Below, piece after piece: positions 16,249-25,457 of a stretch of 43,362 nucleotides of DNA. The DNA comes from Acidobacteriota bacterium (GTDB lineage: Bacteria > Acidobacteriota > Terriglobia > Acidiferrales > UBA7541), in contig JABCZF010000032.1 in the NCBI GenBank assembly GCA_013289825.1, forward strand, positions 1-43,362, written 5' to 3'. The position numbers and the translations under genes are program-made. Numbering within the stretch: position 1 is the first letter of the stretch; each line of letters begins with the position of its first letter. The notes below the pieces were generated by a model that searched no databases, was not told the origin of the DNA, and saw only the letters and a list, made by a program, of their open reading frames with translations.

Positions 16249-18897
16249 ATGCGTATCCATGGGCTACGCCGCCTCGGAAATAAGCCGCTCGTCGAAAAAC
16301 AACTCGACTCTGAACTCCAATTCCACCTCGAGCAGCAAATCGCCGATTACCTGGCCTCCGGCCTATCTCCCGCCGAAGCTCGCCGCCGAGCCCATCTGGA
16401 ATTTGGCAGCGTGGAAGGTTTCAAGGAAGAGTGCCGCGAAACCCGCTGGGACAATCTACTCGACACTTTCATCCGCGATTTCCGCTTTGCCCTGCGCGGT
16501 CTGCTAAAGGACCGGCGCTTCGCCTTGGTCTCGATTTTCGCGCTCGCGCTTGCCATCGGCGCGTCCACGGCGATGTTTAGCGTGGTGGAGAACGCTCTTT
16601 TTGAGCCATTCCCTTACAAGGATCAGCGCAATCTTGTCGTCGTTCATATCCGCGATGTGGATGAGAAGGACAACTCTCGCAGTGTGTTCACCATGCCGGA
16701 AATTGAAGAAATCCGGAAGCAGAATAGCGTCTTTGAAGACACCGCCGGCAACCAGCAGGACGACATCGTCGAGATGGGCACCGACACGAGTCTCCGCCTG
16801 GACGGCAACTTCGTTACCCCCGGCAGCTTCGATTTTCTCGGTGTTCCTGCGCTTCTCGGCCGCTCCCTGGCAGATGGCGATTATCAGACGAATGCGCCAC
16901 CTGTATTTGTCCTGCGTTACAAAGCCTGGCAAGGCAAGTTCAATTCCGACCCTGCCGCAATTGGCCAGACTTTTACGCTAAACGGTGTAGCTCGCACTCT
17001 CGTTGGGGTTATGCCACCGCGCTTTGCCTGGGGCGGGGCCGATCTTTGGGTACCGTGCAGCTACGAAGCCGCGCAAACTCTAAAAAGCGGGCAATTCGAC
17101 AAATATTGGGGCTTCGTGGCGCGGCTTAAGCCCGGTGTTTCGGTGGATGAAGCGTCGGCGGACATGACGCTGATCGCCAAGCGACTTGCGACGCTATACC
17201 CAAAGGACTATCCCAAGCATTTTGACGCCAGCGTGGAAAACTTCGGCCACGCCGTGGTCCCACAGCAATTTCGCAACAGCCTGTACCTTTTCCTCGCGGC
17301 CGTGTCGCTTCTTTTGCTTATCGGGTGCGGCAATGTCGCCAATCTTTTGCTGGCGCGGGCGACGACTCGCCAGAAGGAATTTGCCGTTCGTGCGGCACTG
17401 GGCGCCAGCCGGCAACGTCTGATTCGGCAGCTTCTCGTGGAGAGCCTGTTGCTTGCTCTTGGCGGCGCAGTTTTGGGCGTTCTTTTTGCCTGGGCGGCTG
17501 TCAGGGTTCTTTCCACTTCGATGCCTGACGGCACCGTCGCGTCGGAGACGGTTATCGAGATGAACCCAACGGTTCTGGCCTGCGCTCTTGTGATTGGCGT
17601 GGGCACAATTCTCATCTTCGGCCTCGTGCCGGCATTGCGAGCCTCACGCTGCGATTTGCAGGATTCGTTAAGGGACGCAGGAAAGGGCCTTAGCGGCACG
17701 GGCAGCAACGCCCGTCTGCGAAATTCCGTGATTGTCCTGGAAGTGGCTCTCTCGCTTACATTGCTCTTCACCGCGGGCCTCTTCATTCGCAGCTTTATGG
17801 CCCTGTCGCATGTGCCTCTTGGCTTCGCCATCGACCACGTTCTGAGCGCTCGCGTTCCTCTTCCACCCAACCGGTACAAGACCCCGGCCCAAATCAGTGC
17901 CTTCTACCGCCCTCTTCTTGAGCGCCTCAAGTCTCTGCCGGGGGTCACCGCTGCCGCCACTGCCAGCTCGTACGCGCCCTATGATTGCTGCCCGAGCGAA
18001 ATCGAAATCTTGGGGAAAGCTCATGAGGAGAAGCCGACCGCCACTGTGCAACTCAGCAGCGAAGACTACTTCCAGGTGCTTCGCATTCCTTTTCTCGAGG
18101 GGCGCACATTTCTGGCTGGTGAGATGAATGATGCGCGAAAAGTAGCTGTCATCAATCAGAGTTTCCGTTCGCGCTATTTCCAGAATGAGAATCCCCTCGG
18201 TCAGCGTGTTCATTTGAAGTTGTTGGAAACGCTCGATGATCCGCTGAAAAACGCCTGGTTTGAAATCGTTGGAGTTGTGGCGGATGCAAAGAACCACGGA
18301 TTGCAAAATCCAAACGATCCGGAGGTCTGGTTCCCCTACACGGTCTACCCCAAGCCGGCGTGGGCGCTGCTCGTCCGAACTGTAAACGAACCCGCGAAGA
18401 TGATCAACGAAATAGGCAAAGAGGTCTGGGTCTCCGATCCTGGTGTGGCCATAGCCGATCCGGAATCTATGGAGCGAGTACGCGACGTCAGCCAGCTGGC
18501 CCAGCCGCGCTTTGGCCTTTGGTTGGTTACGGTGTTCTCCGCACTTGGCCTGGTACTGGTTACCATCGGCGTATATAGCGTGATGGCTTACGCGACCTCG
18601 CGGCAAACACACGAATTTGGAATTCGCATGGCGCTTGGCGCGGAGGCTGGGGATGTGTTGGGAATGGTCCTCCGAAAGGGAACTAAACTCTTAATGGTAG
18701 GCATCGGCATCGGCTTGGCCGTGAGCTTTGCCGTTGCTCGAACCGTGGTTACCCAACTCTGGGGCGTCTCCGCCTTTGATCTGCTGACTCTCGTGGCCGT
18801 CGTCCTGCTGCTGCTCTTGGTGGGGCTGGCCGCGTGCTGGATACCTGCGCGCCGGGCCACTCGGGTCGATCCCGTTACGGCGCTCCGCTATGAATGA
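16249..18897 (+). CDS. ADOP-family (MacB/FtsX-type) permease, copy 1
   Basis: The 882-residue protein is an acidobacterial duplicated orphan permease (TIGR03434 type). It has an N-terminal short segment (KPLVEKQLDSELQFHLEQQIADYLASGLSPAEARRRA) seen in PadR-linked members, then a transmembrane helix near 85-110. Next come a MacB-like periplasmic domain, three helices about 345-480 with GCGNVANLLLARATTRQKEFAVRAALGASR, a helix near 500, a second periplasmic domain and three C-terminal helices (about 750-880, with HEFGIRMALGAE and ARRATRVDPVTALRYE). It has no ATPase domain and no ABC ATPase gene lies nearby, hence 'orphan'. Function is unknown; mechanotransmission across the envelope is the family-level guess. 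It sits 9 bases after padR. Confidence 0.92.
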   Translation: MRIHGLRRLGNKPLVEKQLDSELQFHLEQQIADYLASGLSPAEARRRAHLEFGSVEGFKEECRETRWDNLLDTFIRDFRFALRGLLKDRRFALVSIFALALAIGASTAMFSVVENALFEPFPYKDQRNLVVVHIRDVDEKDNSRSVFTMPEIEEIRKQNSVFEDTAGNQQDDIVEMGTDTSLRLDGNFVTPGSFDFLGVPALLGRSLADGDYQTNAPPVFVLRYKAWQGKFNSDPAAIGQTFTLNGVARTLVGVMPPRFAWGGADLWVPCSYEAAQTLKSGQFDKYWGFVARLKPGVSVDEASADMTLIAKRLATLYPKDYPKHFDASVENFGHAVVPQQFRNSLYLFLAAVSLLLLIGCGNVANLLLARATTRQKEFAVRAALGASRQRLIRQLLVESLLLALGGAVLGVLFAWAAVRVLSTSMPDGTVASETVIEMNPTVLACALVIGVGTILIFGLVPALRASRCDLQDSLRDAGKGLSGTGSNARLRNSVIVLEVALSLTLLFTAGLFIRSFMALSHVPLGFAIDHVLSARVPLPPNRYKTPAQISAFYRPLLERLKSLPGVTAAATASSYAPYDCCPSEIEILGKAHEEKPTATVQLSSEDYFQVLRIPFLEGRTFLAGEMNDARKVAVINQSFRSRYFQNENPLGQRVHLKLLETLDDPLKNAWFEIVGVVADAKNHGLQNPNDPEVWFPYTVYPKPAWALLVRTVNEPAKMINEIGKEVWVSDPGVAIADPESMERVRDVSQLAQPRFGLWLVTVFSALGLVLVTIGVYSVMAYATSRQTHEFGIRMALGAEAGDVLGMVLRKGTKLLMVGIGIGLAVSFAVARTVVTQLWGVSAFDLLTLVAVVLLLLLVGLAACWIPARRATRVDPVTALRYE

Positions 18898-18998
18898 TCC
18901 AAAATTCAGGGGCGAAAGGAGTAGCGCGGTGAAAAGAGAGGAGTTCGGCGCCAATCTCGGATTCTGTGATTCGATGTCCGCCGACTAGGACAATGGGT

Positions 18999-21656
18999 AT
19001 GGGGACACGCTGGTTACGCCGCCTTGGACACAAGCCTCTCGTCGAAAAGCGGCTGGATTCGGAGCTGCAGTTTCATCTTGAGCAGCAAATCGCCGATTAC
19101 CTTGCCTGCGGCCTTTCGCCAGCCGAAGCCCGCAGGCGCGCCAACCTCGAATTTGGCAGTGTCGAAGGCTTCAAGGAAGAGTGCCGCGAAGCTCGCTGGG
19201 AAAATCGGCTGGAGCTCTGGCTGCATGATATGCAGTTCGCGCTGCGCGGGCTTCGCAAGAATCCTCGATTTGCCTGGGCGGCCATTCTTGCTTTGGCGCT
19301 GGGCATTGGCGCTTCGACGGCAATATTCAGCGTTATCTATAACGCGCTCGTCGCTCCCTTTCCTTACCAAGATCAGGGACGCTTGGTCACTCTGCGTATC
19401 CGCGACCTTGACCAGCGCGGAGGCGAAGAGGGTTTCTTCAGGGGCATGTTTAGTTTTCGCGAATTGCGCGATTACATGGAGCAAAACCGTGTCTTCGACG
19501 CGTTCATTGCTAATTGCGAGATCGATGTGGTCTACGACTCGGGAGATAACAACAACTATTTAGCGGCCAACTACGTCACGCCTGGGACTTTCGAGATGTT
19601 TGGTGTGACTCCGCTTCTTGGCCGCGGCCTTAAACCCGCCGATTATCAATCTGGAGCGCCTCCGGTCTTTGTGCTGCGTTACGCGACATGGACGAATCAG
19701 TTTGGTTCCGATCCGAGCGTTGTGGGCAAAACTTTCCTCTTGAATGGCGTGCGTCGCACGCTCGTGGGGGTCATGCCTCTGCGCTTTGCCTGGGGAGGCG
19801 CCAGCCTGTGGATGCCTCGCGATCCCGGCGTCGTCAATGTAGTGCGCGGGTCTTTTCCGCAGTACTGGGGCGTTGTTGCGCATCTCAAGCCCGGCGTGTC
19901 GCTTCAGGAAGCCGAAGCTGACATGAACCTCATTGGCGCACGCATCGCGCCTACGTATCGCGATGATTATCCAACGCATTTCCATGTGGGCGTCGATTCC
20001 TTTGTCCACGCCGTCGTCGGCAACGGGTTTCGCAGGACGCTCTTTGTGCTGTTTGCCGCTGTTGGCTTGTTGTTGCTGATTGGCTGCGCCAACGTCGCGA
20101 GCTTGTTGCTGGCGCGAGCTACCACGCGGGGCAGGGAATTTGCAGTTCGCGCCGCTCTGGGTGCCAGCCGCGCCCGCCTGGTGCGCCAGCTTCTTCTGGA
20201 AAGTTTGCTGCTCGCTTTCGGCGGAGCAATCGTCGGCGGTTTGTTCGCGTGGGCGGGCATCCGCGAGCTCGACGCGCACATGCCCCCTTTTACGGTTCCC
20301 TCGGAAACCGTCATTGAAATGAACGTGTGGGTTCTGCTCTTTGGCATCGGCCTTGCTTTCGCCACAGTAGTTATCTTTGGTCTCTTCCCGGCATTGCAAG
20401 CTTCTCGCGTCGATGTTCAAGATGCTCTGCGGGGCGCGGGCAAGGGTCTCGGTGGAACGCTCGCGAAATCTCGATTGCGCAATGCCGTCATTGTTGTGGA
20501 AGTCGCGTTGTCGCTCATTCTTTTGTTCATGGCCGGGCTCTTCATGCGCAGTTTCGTTGCGATTCAGAATGTTTCTCTTGGGTGGCAGCCGGACCACCTC
20601 CTCACTGGACGGATCCCGCTTCCTTCTCAAGGTTACAAGACCGGTGCGCAGCTTGTTTCGTTCTTTGATCCTCTGATCCGCAACTTGAGATCAACGCCCG
20701 GGATTGAGGACGCCTCGCCGGTAAGTGCGACGCCTCCCTATGGAGGATTCGGGGGCAACATCGAAATCCCTGGCAAGACCCACACGGGCACTTGGGAATC
20801 GCTTATCCAACTTGTCGGGGAGAACTACTTCGAGGTCGTGCGCCAGCCCCTGCTTTCGGGCCGCTCGTTTACGCAAGAGGAAGTGAGCGCCGCGCGAAAG
20901 GTCGTAGTCATCAATCAAACGTTTCAGCGGCGCTTTCTCGGCGAGGGAGATCCGCTGGGGCGCACTGTGGTTCTCGACGTTTTGAAGAAAGTTCCTGATG
21001 CCGTTACGGATCGCTCCTTTCAAGTGATTGGAGTCGCTGCGGACGCGATGAATGTCGGACTGGAGAGGCCTACGGAACCGGAAGTGTGGATTCCTTACAG
21101 CGTTACCGGCTCCGGTATGCGCCGCCTCATCGTTCGCACCGTTGCCGATCCTGGCTCGATGAACGCCGCAGTCCGAAGGGCGGTCTGGGCTGTCGATCCG
21201 ACCGTAGCGTTTGCAGAAGGTCAGCCGCTGGCCGAGGCCCTTAACACTTTTTCTTACGCTCAACCGCGCTTGGGCTTTTTTCTTGTGACAACATTCGCCG
21301 CGATTGGCTTGCTTCTCGTCACTCTCGGCGTCTACAGCGTCATCGCCTACACCACGGCGCGCCGCACCCACGAAATTGGCATTCGCATGGCCCTCGGCGC
21401 CGCACCCGCCGATGTCCTCAAAATGGTTCTGAAGCACGGACTTGCTGTTGTTATCCCCGGCATTGGGATCGGCATCGTTGTCAGCTTCGCACTCTCGCGC
21501 GCGGTCGCCGGCCAACTCTGGGGCGTTTCGCCCTACGATCCTCTTTCCGCCGTCGCCGTCGTCGTTCTGCTTCTGGCCATCGGCCTGGTGGCCTGCTGGA
21601 TTCCCGCCCGGCGCGCCACTCGCATCAACCCAGTCACCGCCCTGCACTACGAATAA
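18999..21656 (+). CDS. ADOP-family (MacB/FtsX-type) permease, copy 2
   Basis: The 885-residue protein is a close paralogue of the preceding gene with the same domain order. The N-terminal segment KPLVEKRLDSELQFHLEQQ and SPAEARRRANLEFGSVEGFKEECRE are nearly identical between the copies. It has three central helices (LIGCANVASLLLARATTRGREFAVRAALGASR) and a C-terminus with HEIGIRMALGAA and ARRATRINPVTALHYE. The frame opens at 18966, but the ATG at 18999 is preferred because AGGA lies 8 bases before it and its N-terminus aligns residue for residue with copy 1. It is 101 bases after copy 1, probably on the same transcript, and arose by tandem duplication. Confidence 0.92.
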   Translation: MGTRWLRRLGHKPLVEKRLDSELQFHLEQQIADYLACGLSPAEARRRANLEFGSVEGFKEECREARWENRLELWLHDMQFALRGLRKNPRFAWAAILALALGIGASTAIFSVIYNALVAPFPYQDQGRLVTLRIRDLDQRGGEEGFFRGMFSFRELRDYMEQNRVFDAFIANCEIDVVYDSGDNNNYLAANYVTPGTFEMFGVTPLLGRGLKPADYQSGAPPVFVLRYATWTNQFGSDPSVVGKTFLLNGVRRTLVGVMPLRFAWGGASLWMPRDPGVVNVVRGSFPQYWGVVAHLKPGVSLQEAEADMNLIGARIAPTYRDDYPTHFHVGVDSFVHAVVGNGFRRTLFVLFAAVGLLLLIGCANVASLLLARATTRGREFAVRAALGASRARLVRQLLLESLLLAFGGAIVGGLFAWAGIRELDAHMPPFTVPSETVIEMNVWVLLFGIGLAFATVVIFGLFPALQASRVDVQDALRGAGKGLGGTLAKSRLRNAVIVVEVALSLILLFMAGLFMRSFVAIQNVSLGWQPDHLLTGRIPLPSQGYKTGAQLVSFFDPLIRNLRSTPGIEDASPVSATPPYGGFGGNIEIPGKTHTGTWESLIQLVGENYFEVVRQPLLSGRSFTQEEVSAARKVVVINQTFQRRFLGEGDPLGRTVVLDVLKKVPDAVTDRSFQVIGVAADAMNVGLERPTEPEVWIPYSVTGSGMRRLIVRTVADPGSMNAAVRRAVWAVDPTVAFAEGQPLAEALNTFSYAQPRLGFFLVTTFAAIGLLLVTLGVYSVIAYTTARRTHEIGIRMALGAAPADVLKMVLKHGLAVVIPGIGIGIVVSFALSRAVAGQLWGVSPYDPLSAVAVVVLLLAIGLVACWIPARRATRINPVTALHYE

Positions 21657-21696
21657 TCAAGAAATTAACTTTTACTTCATTTTTTCACGGAACTTT

Positions 21697-21725
21697 TTGA
21701 CGTGTAGCTCGTCTAGGTATATAGG
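21697..21725 (+). promoter_or_regulatory. Strong promoter of the Sel1-repeat gene
   Basis: TTGACG (21697-21702), a 17-bp spacer and TATAGG (21720-21725; TATATA at 21718 is an overlapping alternative) form a near-consensus promoter. Downstream there are stacked short GTAG/CTAC repeats and a likely leader of about 70 bases before 21806. GTAG-type motifs also appear near the padR promoter. Confidence 0.68.
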
Positions 21726-21805
21726 TAGGTAGGCTACAGGTAGACAAGCTGTCTATCGTAGCTTGGGCCTGCATCGCGAACTCCAGCACCTCGAAAGGGA
21801 AACTT

Positions 21806-22816
21806 ATGCGCCTATTAAGTCTAGTTGAATTAATGAGTTACATCGTAAAGAGACTCTTTGCCGTGGTGGCTGCGTCAGTCCTCGCGGCCTCGATCGCAGG
21901 GACCCCAGCGGGTGCGCAAAGCGACGCCGTTGCCGGAGACGCTTGCCTCTCGACGGCCATGGTCGGTCTGCTTGCGCGGGAAGGGAATGCCGTTCGCGTA
22001 AGCCCCTCGCCGGGGCTCGTCTCAGAAAAGGCAGGCTCCCGCGAGAACGAAAAGGGCATCGAGCTCGCCCGGGCACAGGACACCCTTCGCACTCTCGAGG
22101 AAGCGCACCATTGGTTCCTGAAGGGTGCGAGGAAAGGGTACGCGCCTGCCCAGGTAAACCTCGCTGTGCTTTCTCTTGCGGGCTGGGGCGCGCCCCCCAA
22201 CGCGGGCACGGCACTGTATTGGCTACGGGAAGCCGCACGCCAAGGCTACGCACTCGCATACTTCGATCTAGGCATCCTGTACATGAACGGCTGTGGCGTG
22301 CATCGGGATTACCACGAAGCATTCAGCCAATTTGAGCAGGGCGCGAACGCTGGCGACTCGGCCGCGCAAATGAATCTTGGCTATCTCTACGATCAAGGTC
22401 TCGGCGTCGCCGAAGACCGTGCGCAAGCCGGCTTCTGGTATCGCCAAGCCGCAGAAAACGGCAACGCGCAAGCCCAATACAATCTTGCCGACTTGTATCT
22501 GCGCGGCGAAGGCCTGCCTCGCGAAGAAAGCACGGCCTTCGCCTGGTTCCAAAAAGCCGCCCAGCAGGGTCACACTGGCGCGCGCATCATGCTAGGTTCC
22601 ATGTACGCCGAAGGCCGCGGCACAGAGAAAAACCTGCAATCCGCTTGTGAGTGGTTCTCTGCCGCAACTCTCCAGGGCGACTCCCGCGGCGCTGCCACTC
22701 TCCAGGCTCTAGAACACCAACTCACTCCCAAACAACTCGCCCAATCAAAAATGCACGCCCAGCTGCTGGTGCCGGGGCCCAAGCCGTACCGCGATGAGAG
22801 CGCTCTCTTGCACTAA
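21806..22816 (+). CDS. Exported Sel1-repeat (SLR) protein
   Basis: The 336-residue protein has a signal peptide (KRLFAVVAASVLAASIAGTPAGAQ) and about six Sel1-like repeats between residues 95 and 300. Typical units read AAENGNAQAQYNLADLYLRGEG and AAQQGHTGARIMLGSMYAEGRG, with the A-x-x-x-L-G/L-Y-x-x-G pattern. Sel1 arrays form solenoids for protein-protein contact, often in envelope or signalling complexes; the partner is unknown. The ATG at 21806 follows AGGGA. The ATG at 21836 (MSYIVKRL) is a possible shorter start and would give a neater signal peptide. It is a single gene with its own strong promoter, downstream of the ADOP genes but separated by 149 bases. Confidence 0.85.
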   Translation: MRLLSLVELMSYIVKRLFAVVAASVLAASIAGTPAGAQSDAVAGDACLSTAMVGLLAREGNAVRVSPSPGLVSEKAGSRENEKGIELARAQDTLRTLEEAHHWFLKGARKGYAPAQVNLAVLSLAGWGAPPNAGTALYWLREAARQGYALAYFDLGILYMNGCGVHRDYHEAFSQFEQGANAGDSAAQMNLGYLYDQGLGVAEDRAQAGFWYRQAAENGNAQAQYNLADLYLRGEGLPREESTAFAWFQKAAQQGHTGARIMLGSMYAEGRGTEKNLQSACEWFSAATLQGDSRGAATLQALEHQLTPKQLAQSKMHAQLLVPGPKPYRDESALLH

Positions 22817-22919
22817 GGAGTCTCTTGCTGTCTCGCGATGGATCGAAACCTCAATAGCGGCACAGCACGTTGTGTCCCCCGAGCAAGCTGTAATCAGTCT
22901 TGCCACCTGCCAGTCGAAT

Positions 22920-24119
22920 TTAACTCGCAGATGTTGCGCTGGGTTTGCTGATCTCGCTCAAAAAACTTTTCCCGTGGAGAATCTTGCCTCCGAAAGTTTC
23001 CGCAACACTCTGACCCATGTCCGCCAAAGTGTGCCGCACGCCCAGATTTACGGCTGCGCCGCTACCCGGCGAATACGCCAGAATCGGCACGTACTCGCGC
23101 GAATGGTCTGTCGTAGGCCATCGCGAATCCGGATCGCATCCGTGATCAGCGGTAATGATTAACAGATCGGAAGCTCCGAGCAGCGCCAAGAATGGCTCGA
23201 GCAAGCGGTCAAATTCCTCAAGCGATTGTGCGAAGCCTTCGACATCCTTGCGATGACCGTAAAGCATATCGAAATCCACGAGATTGCAAAAAATCAATCC
23301 GCTCTTTCGTTCCTGCAACCCCGCCGTAAGTTTCGCCATTCCGTCCGCGTTGCCCGCTGTGGTCACGTACTTCTCCACCCCACGTCCATTGTAGATGTCA
23401 TGAATCTTCCCGATCCCAAAAACCGGCACGCCGCGCTCCGCGAGCACGTCCAGCAACATCGGCTTAGGCGGATCGACGGCGTAATCATGCCGTCGTGTGG
23501 TCCGAGCAAAATGCCCCGTCCCTCCCGCAAACGGACGCGCAATAACTCGCCCAACGCGGTGCGGCCCATCCAGCAGTTTCCGCGCCATTTCGCACATACC
23601 ATAGAGTTCCGCGATCGGGATCACCTCCTCGTGCGCAGCAATCTGAAAAACGCTGTCTCCCGACGTGTAGACAATCGGCTTGCCGGTCTGAACATGCTGT
23701 TCGCCAAGTTCCTTGATAATCTCCGTGCCCGATGCTGGTTTATTTCCAAGCGTTCCGCGTCCGATCTGTTTTTCAAACTCCGCGATCACTGCACTCGGGA
23801 AACCGTGTGGATAGGTAGGGAAGGCCTGATCCAGCCAAACTCCCGCCATCTCCCAGTGTCCGGTCGTGGTATCTTTTCCCGGCGAGTGCGTTACCCCCTT
23901 CCCATATGCGCCCATCGGCGATGTGGCAGGAGCCAAATGCGCAAGGGGCGCAATATTGGCAAGTCCCAGCCGAAGCAAATTTGGTAACGCCAGCGGCCGC
24001 GATTCGGCAATGTGCCCTAGAGTCGTTCGCCCCACATCGCCATAATCCGCTGCGTCGGGCAATTCGCCGATGCCCACGCTATCCAGCACAATCCAGACCA
24101 CCCGTGTAAAATTCGCCAT
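22920..24119 (-). CDS. deoB: Phosphopentomutase
   Basis: DeoB interconverts ribose-1-phosphate and ribose-5-phosphate (and the deoxy forms) in nucleoside salvage. It is a cytoplasmic Mn-dependent enzyme of the alkaline phosphatase superfamily. The 399-residue length is normal. Motifs are VVWIVLDSVGIGELPDAADYGD (first metal Asp), SPGKDTTTGHWEMAGV near residue 80 with the phospho-Thr, a central YTSGDSVFQIAAHEE, GIGKIHDIYNGRG, and ITADHGCDPD then TDHSREYVPIL near the C-terminus (second metal cluster). No other deo gene lies nearby. It diverges from the LiaF-like gene, with 232 bases between the starts; that gap holds no gene I can support. Confidence 0.96.
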   Translation of the reverse strand: MANFTRVVWIVLDSVGIGELPDAADYGDVGRTTLGHIAESRPLALPNLLRLGLANIAPLAHLAPATSPMGAYGKGVTHSPGKDTTTGHWEMAGVWLDQAFPTYPHGFPSAVIAEFEKQIGRGTLGNKPASGTEIIKELGEQHVQTGKPIVYTSGDSVFQIAAHEEVIPIAELYGMCEMARKLLDGPHRVGRVIARPFAGGTGHFARTTRRHDYAVDPPKPMLLDVLAERGVPVFGIGKIHDIYNGRGVEKYVTTAGNADGMAKLTAGLQERKSGLIFCNLVDFDMLYGHRKDVEGFAQSLEEFDRLLEPFLALLGASDLLIITADHGCDPDSRWPTTDHSREYVPILAYSPGSGAAVNLGVRHTLADMGQSVAETFGGKILHGKSFLSEISKPSATSAS

Positions 24120-24351
24120 CGCCGTTCCTCGTTCTTAACTCTTGGCCGATTGTTCTTGCGCTGCGCTCCTGGGGTGCGCCCTTGGCGGCACTGTAACATA
24201 AACACCGATTCCTCTCGCGTGCTCCAGGGCTGGCGCCGCGAGCCGTTGACCACCTCCGGAAGGCTCGGTATCCTTTTGAAAGAACGCTTTTCTTGCGTAT
24301 CCCTGAACTTTTTTCGTGGTCCGTGCGTACTACAGGGTGAAGAGGTGTGTG

Positions 24352-25305
24352 ATGGTTCAAGACGGCACTCCCCGGCGCGCGTCCCTCGTTTTTCCGATCC
24401 TGCTCATCGCGGTCGGCGCGATCGTTCTCTACAGCAACTGGCGGCCGTCGTTCGATCCCTGGCCCATTCTCTGGACCTATTGGCCGCTCATCCTGGTCTT
24501 CATTGGCGCCGGGAAAATTTATGATAGCTGGCAGCGCCGCAAAAACCCTGATGCCCCAACGAGCGGCTCCTCCCTGGGCGCGACCGTGGGCGCCGTCGCT
24601 TTCGTCATTGTGCTGATCGCTCTCCTTGGAAGCGGAAGAAAATTCAATCGTTGGCGTGGTGGCACCGTCTACGCCATGCAGCATCAATCGCATACCGTTG
24701 ACCGCCAAAATGCCAAGACCGTTCGCGCGACTCTGGAGTTGGGCGCGGGTGACATCAACTTGAGCGGCGGCTCCAGCCATCTTCTCGAATCTGATTTTGA
24801 CTACCGCTCTTCGTCCGGCACACCCAGAGTCGATTACTCCGTCTCCGGCACCACGGGCGATCTCCGCATCTCTCAGGACGACAGTGACAGCCACATTCGC
24901 ACCAGTTCCGACAATCACTGGACTTTGCACTTCGCCAATGACATTCCCCTCGAAATCAAAATCGACATGGGCGCCGGCCACGGCAACCTCCGTCTGCGCG
25001 ACATCGACGTCACCCGCCTCAATCTGGAAATGGGCGCGGGGCAGGTCGATGTTGATCTCACGGGCGACCGCAAATCCGACCTCACTGCGGACATCGAAGG
25101 CGGCGTCGGCGAGGCCAGCATCCGTCTTCCGAAAAATGTCGGCGTCATGGTCCACGCCTCCGGCGGCATCGGCACTATCGATGCCCACGGACTCAAGCAC
25201 GACGGCGACGAGTACACCAACGATCTCTACGGCAAGTCTCCGGTAACGATTCACCTAAAGGTCGAAGGCGGCGTTGGCCGTATCGTCCTTGCGCAAGAGC
25301 CGTAG
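24352..25305 (+). CDS. LiaF-like membrane protein with toast-rack C-terminus
   Basis: The 317-residue protein has two or three N-terminal helices (LVFPILLIAVGAIVLYS, PILWTYWPLILVFIGAG, TVGAVAFVIVLIALLG) of the DUF5668 type. A C-terminal beta-helical 'toast-rack' region follows, with repeating LELGAGDINLSGG, IDMGAGHGNLRLRD, LEMGAGQVDVDL and GGVGEASIRLPKNVGVMVHASGGIG. Such proteins resemble LiaF, which senses cell-wall stress with the LiaRS two-component pair in Firmicutes, but no LiaRS-like genes are present. A stand-alone role as membrane-stress or scaffold protein is inference. The ATG at 24352 follows AGAGG by 6 bases; the open frame from 24316 adds residues with no support. Confidence 0.82.
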   Translation: MVQDGTPRRASLVFPILLIAVGAIVLYSNWRPSFDPWPILWTYWPLILVFIGAGKIYDSWQRRKNPDAPTSGSSLGATVGAVAFVIVLIALLGSGRKFNRWRGGTVYAMQHQSHTVDRQNAKTVRATLELGAGDINLSGGSSHLLESDFDYRSSSGTPRVDYSVSGTTGDLRISQDDSDSHIRTSSDNHWTLHFANDIPLEIKIDMGAGHGNLRLRDIDVTRLNLEMGAGQVDVDLTGDRKSDLTADIEGGVGEASIRLPKNVGVMVHASGGIGTIDAHGLKHDGDEYTNDLYGKSPVTIHLKVEGGVGRIVLAQEP

Positions 25306-25358
25306 TTCCCCCGAAGCGGCTCGCGAACGGCAGCCCAGACGTACCCAACGAACCGCGT

Positions 25359-25387
25359 TTGCTCCCATTTTCCCATGGTCGTATAAT
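25359..25387 (+). promoter_or_regulatory. Promoter of the uvrA operon
   Basis: TTGCTC (25359-25364), a 17-bp spacer and a perfect TATAAT (25382-25387). Transcription would start at about 25394, ruling out the longest possible UvrA frame start (TTG 25359). I see no obvious LexA-type palindrome in the core promoter. Confidence 0.75.
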
Positions 25388-25457
25388 TAAAAGTTTAGGC
25401 AGCACGCGTCGAGCGCGCTGTCTGAGCTTCCCCTTGGCCAGCAAAGAACTCACACCC

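Noticed and set aside
19560..20630. 356-codon minus-strand open frame opposite ADOP copy 2
   Set aside because: Its translation is Arg/Gln/Glu-rich and low in hydrophobic order, as expected for the complement of a membrane-protein gene.
24079..25254. 391-codon minus-strand open frame opposite the LiaF-like gene
   Set aside because: It is antisense to a gene with a good ribosome site and a recognisable domain pattern, overlaps the deoB start, and its translation shows no domain or signal peptide.
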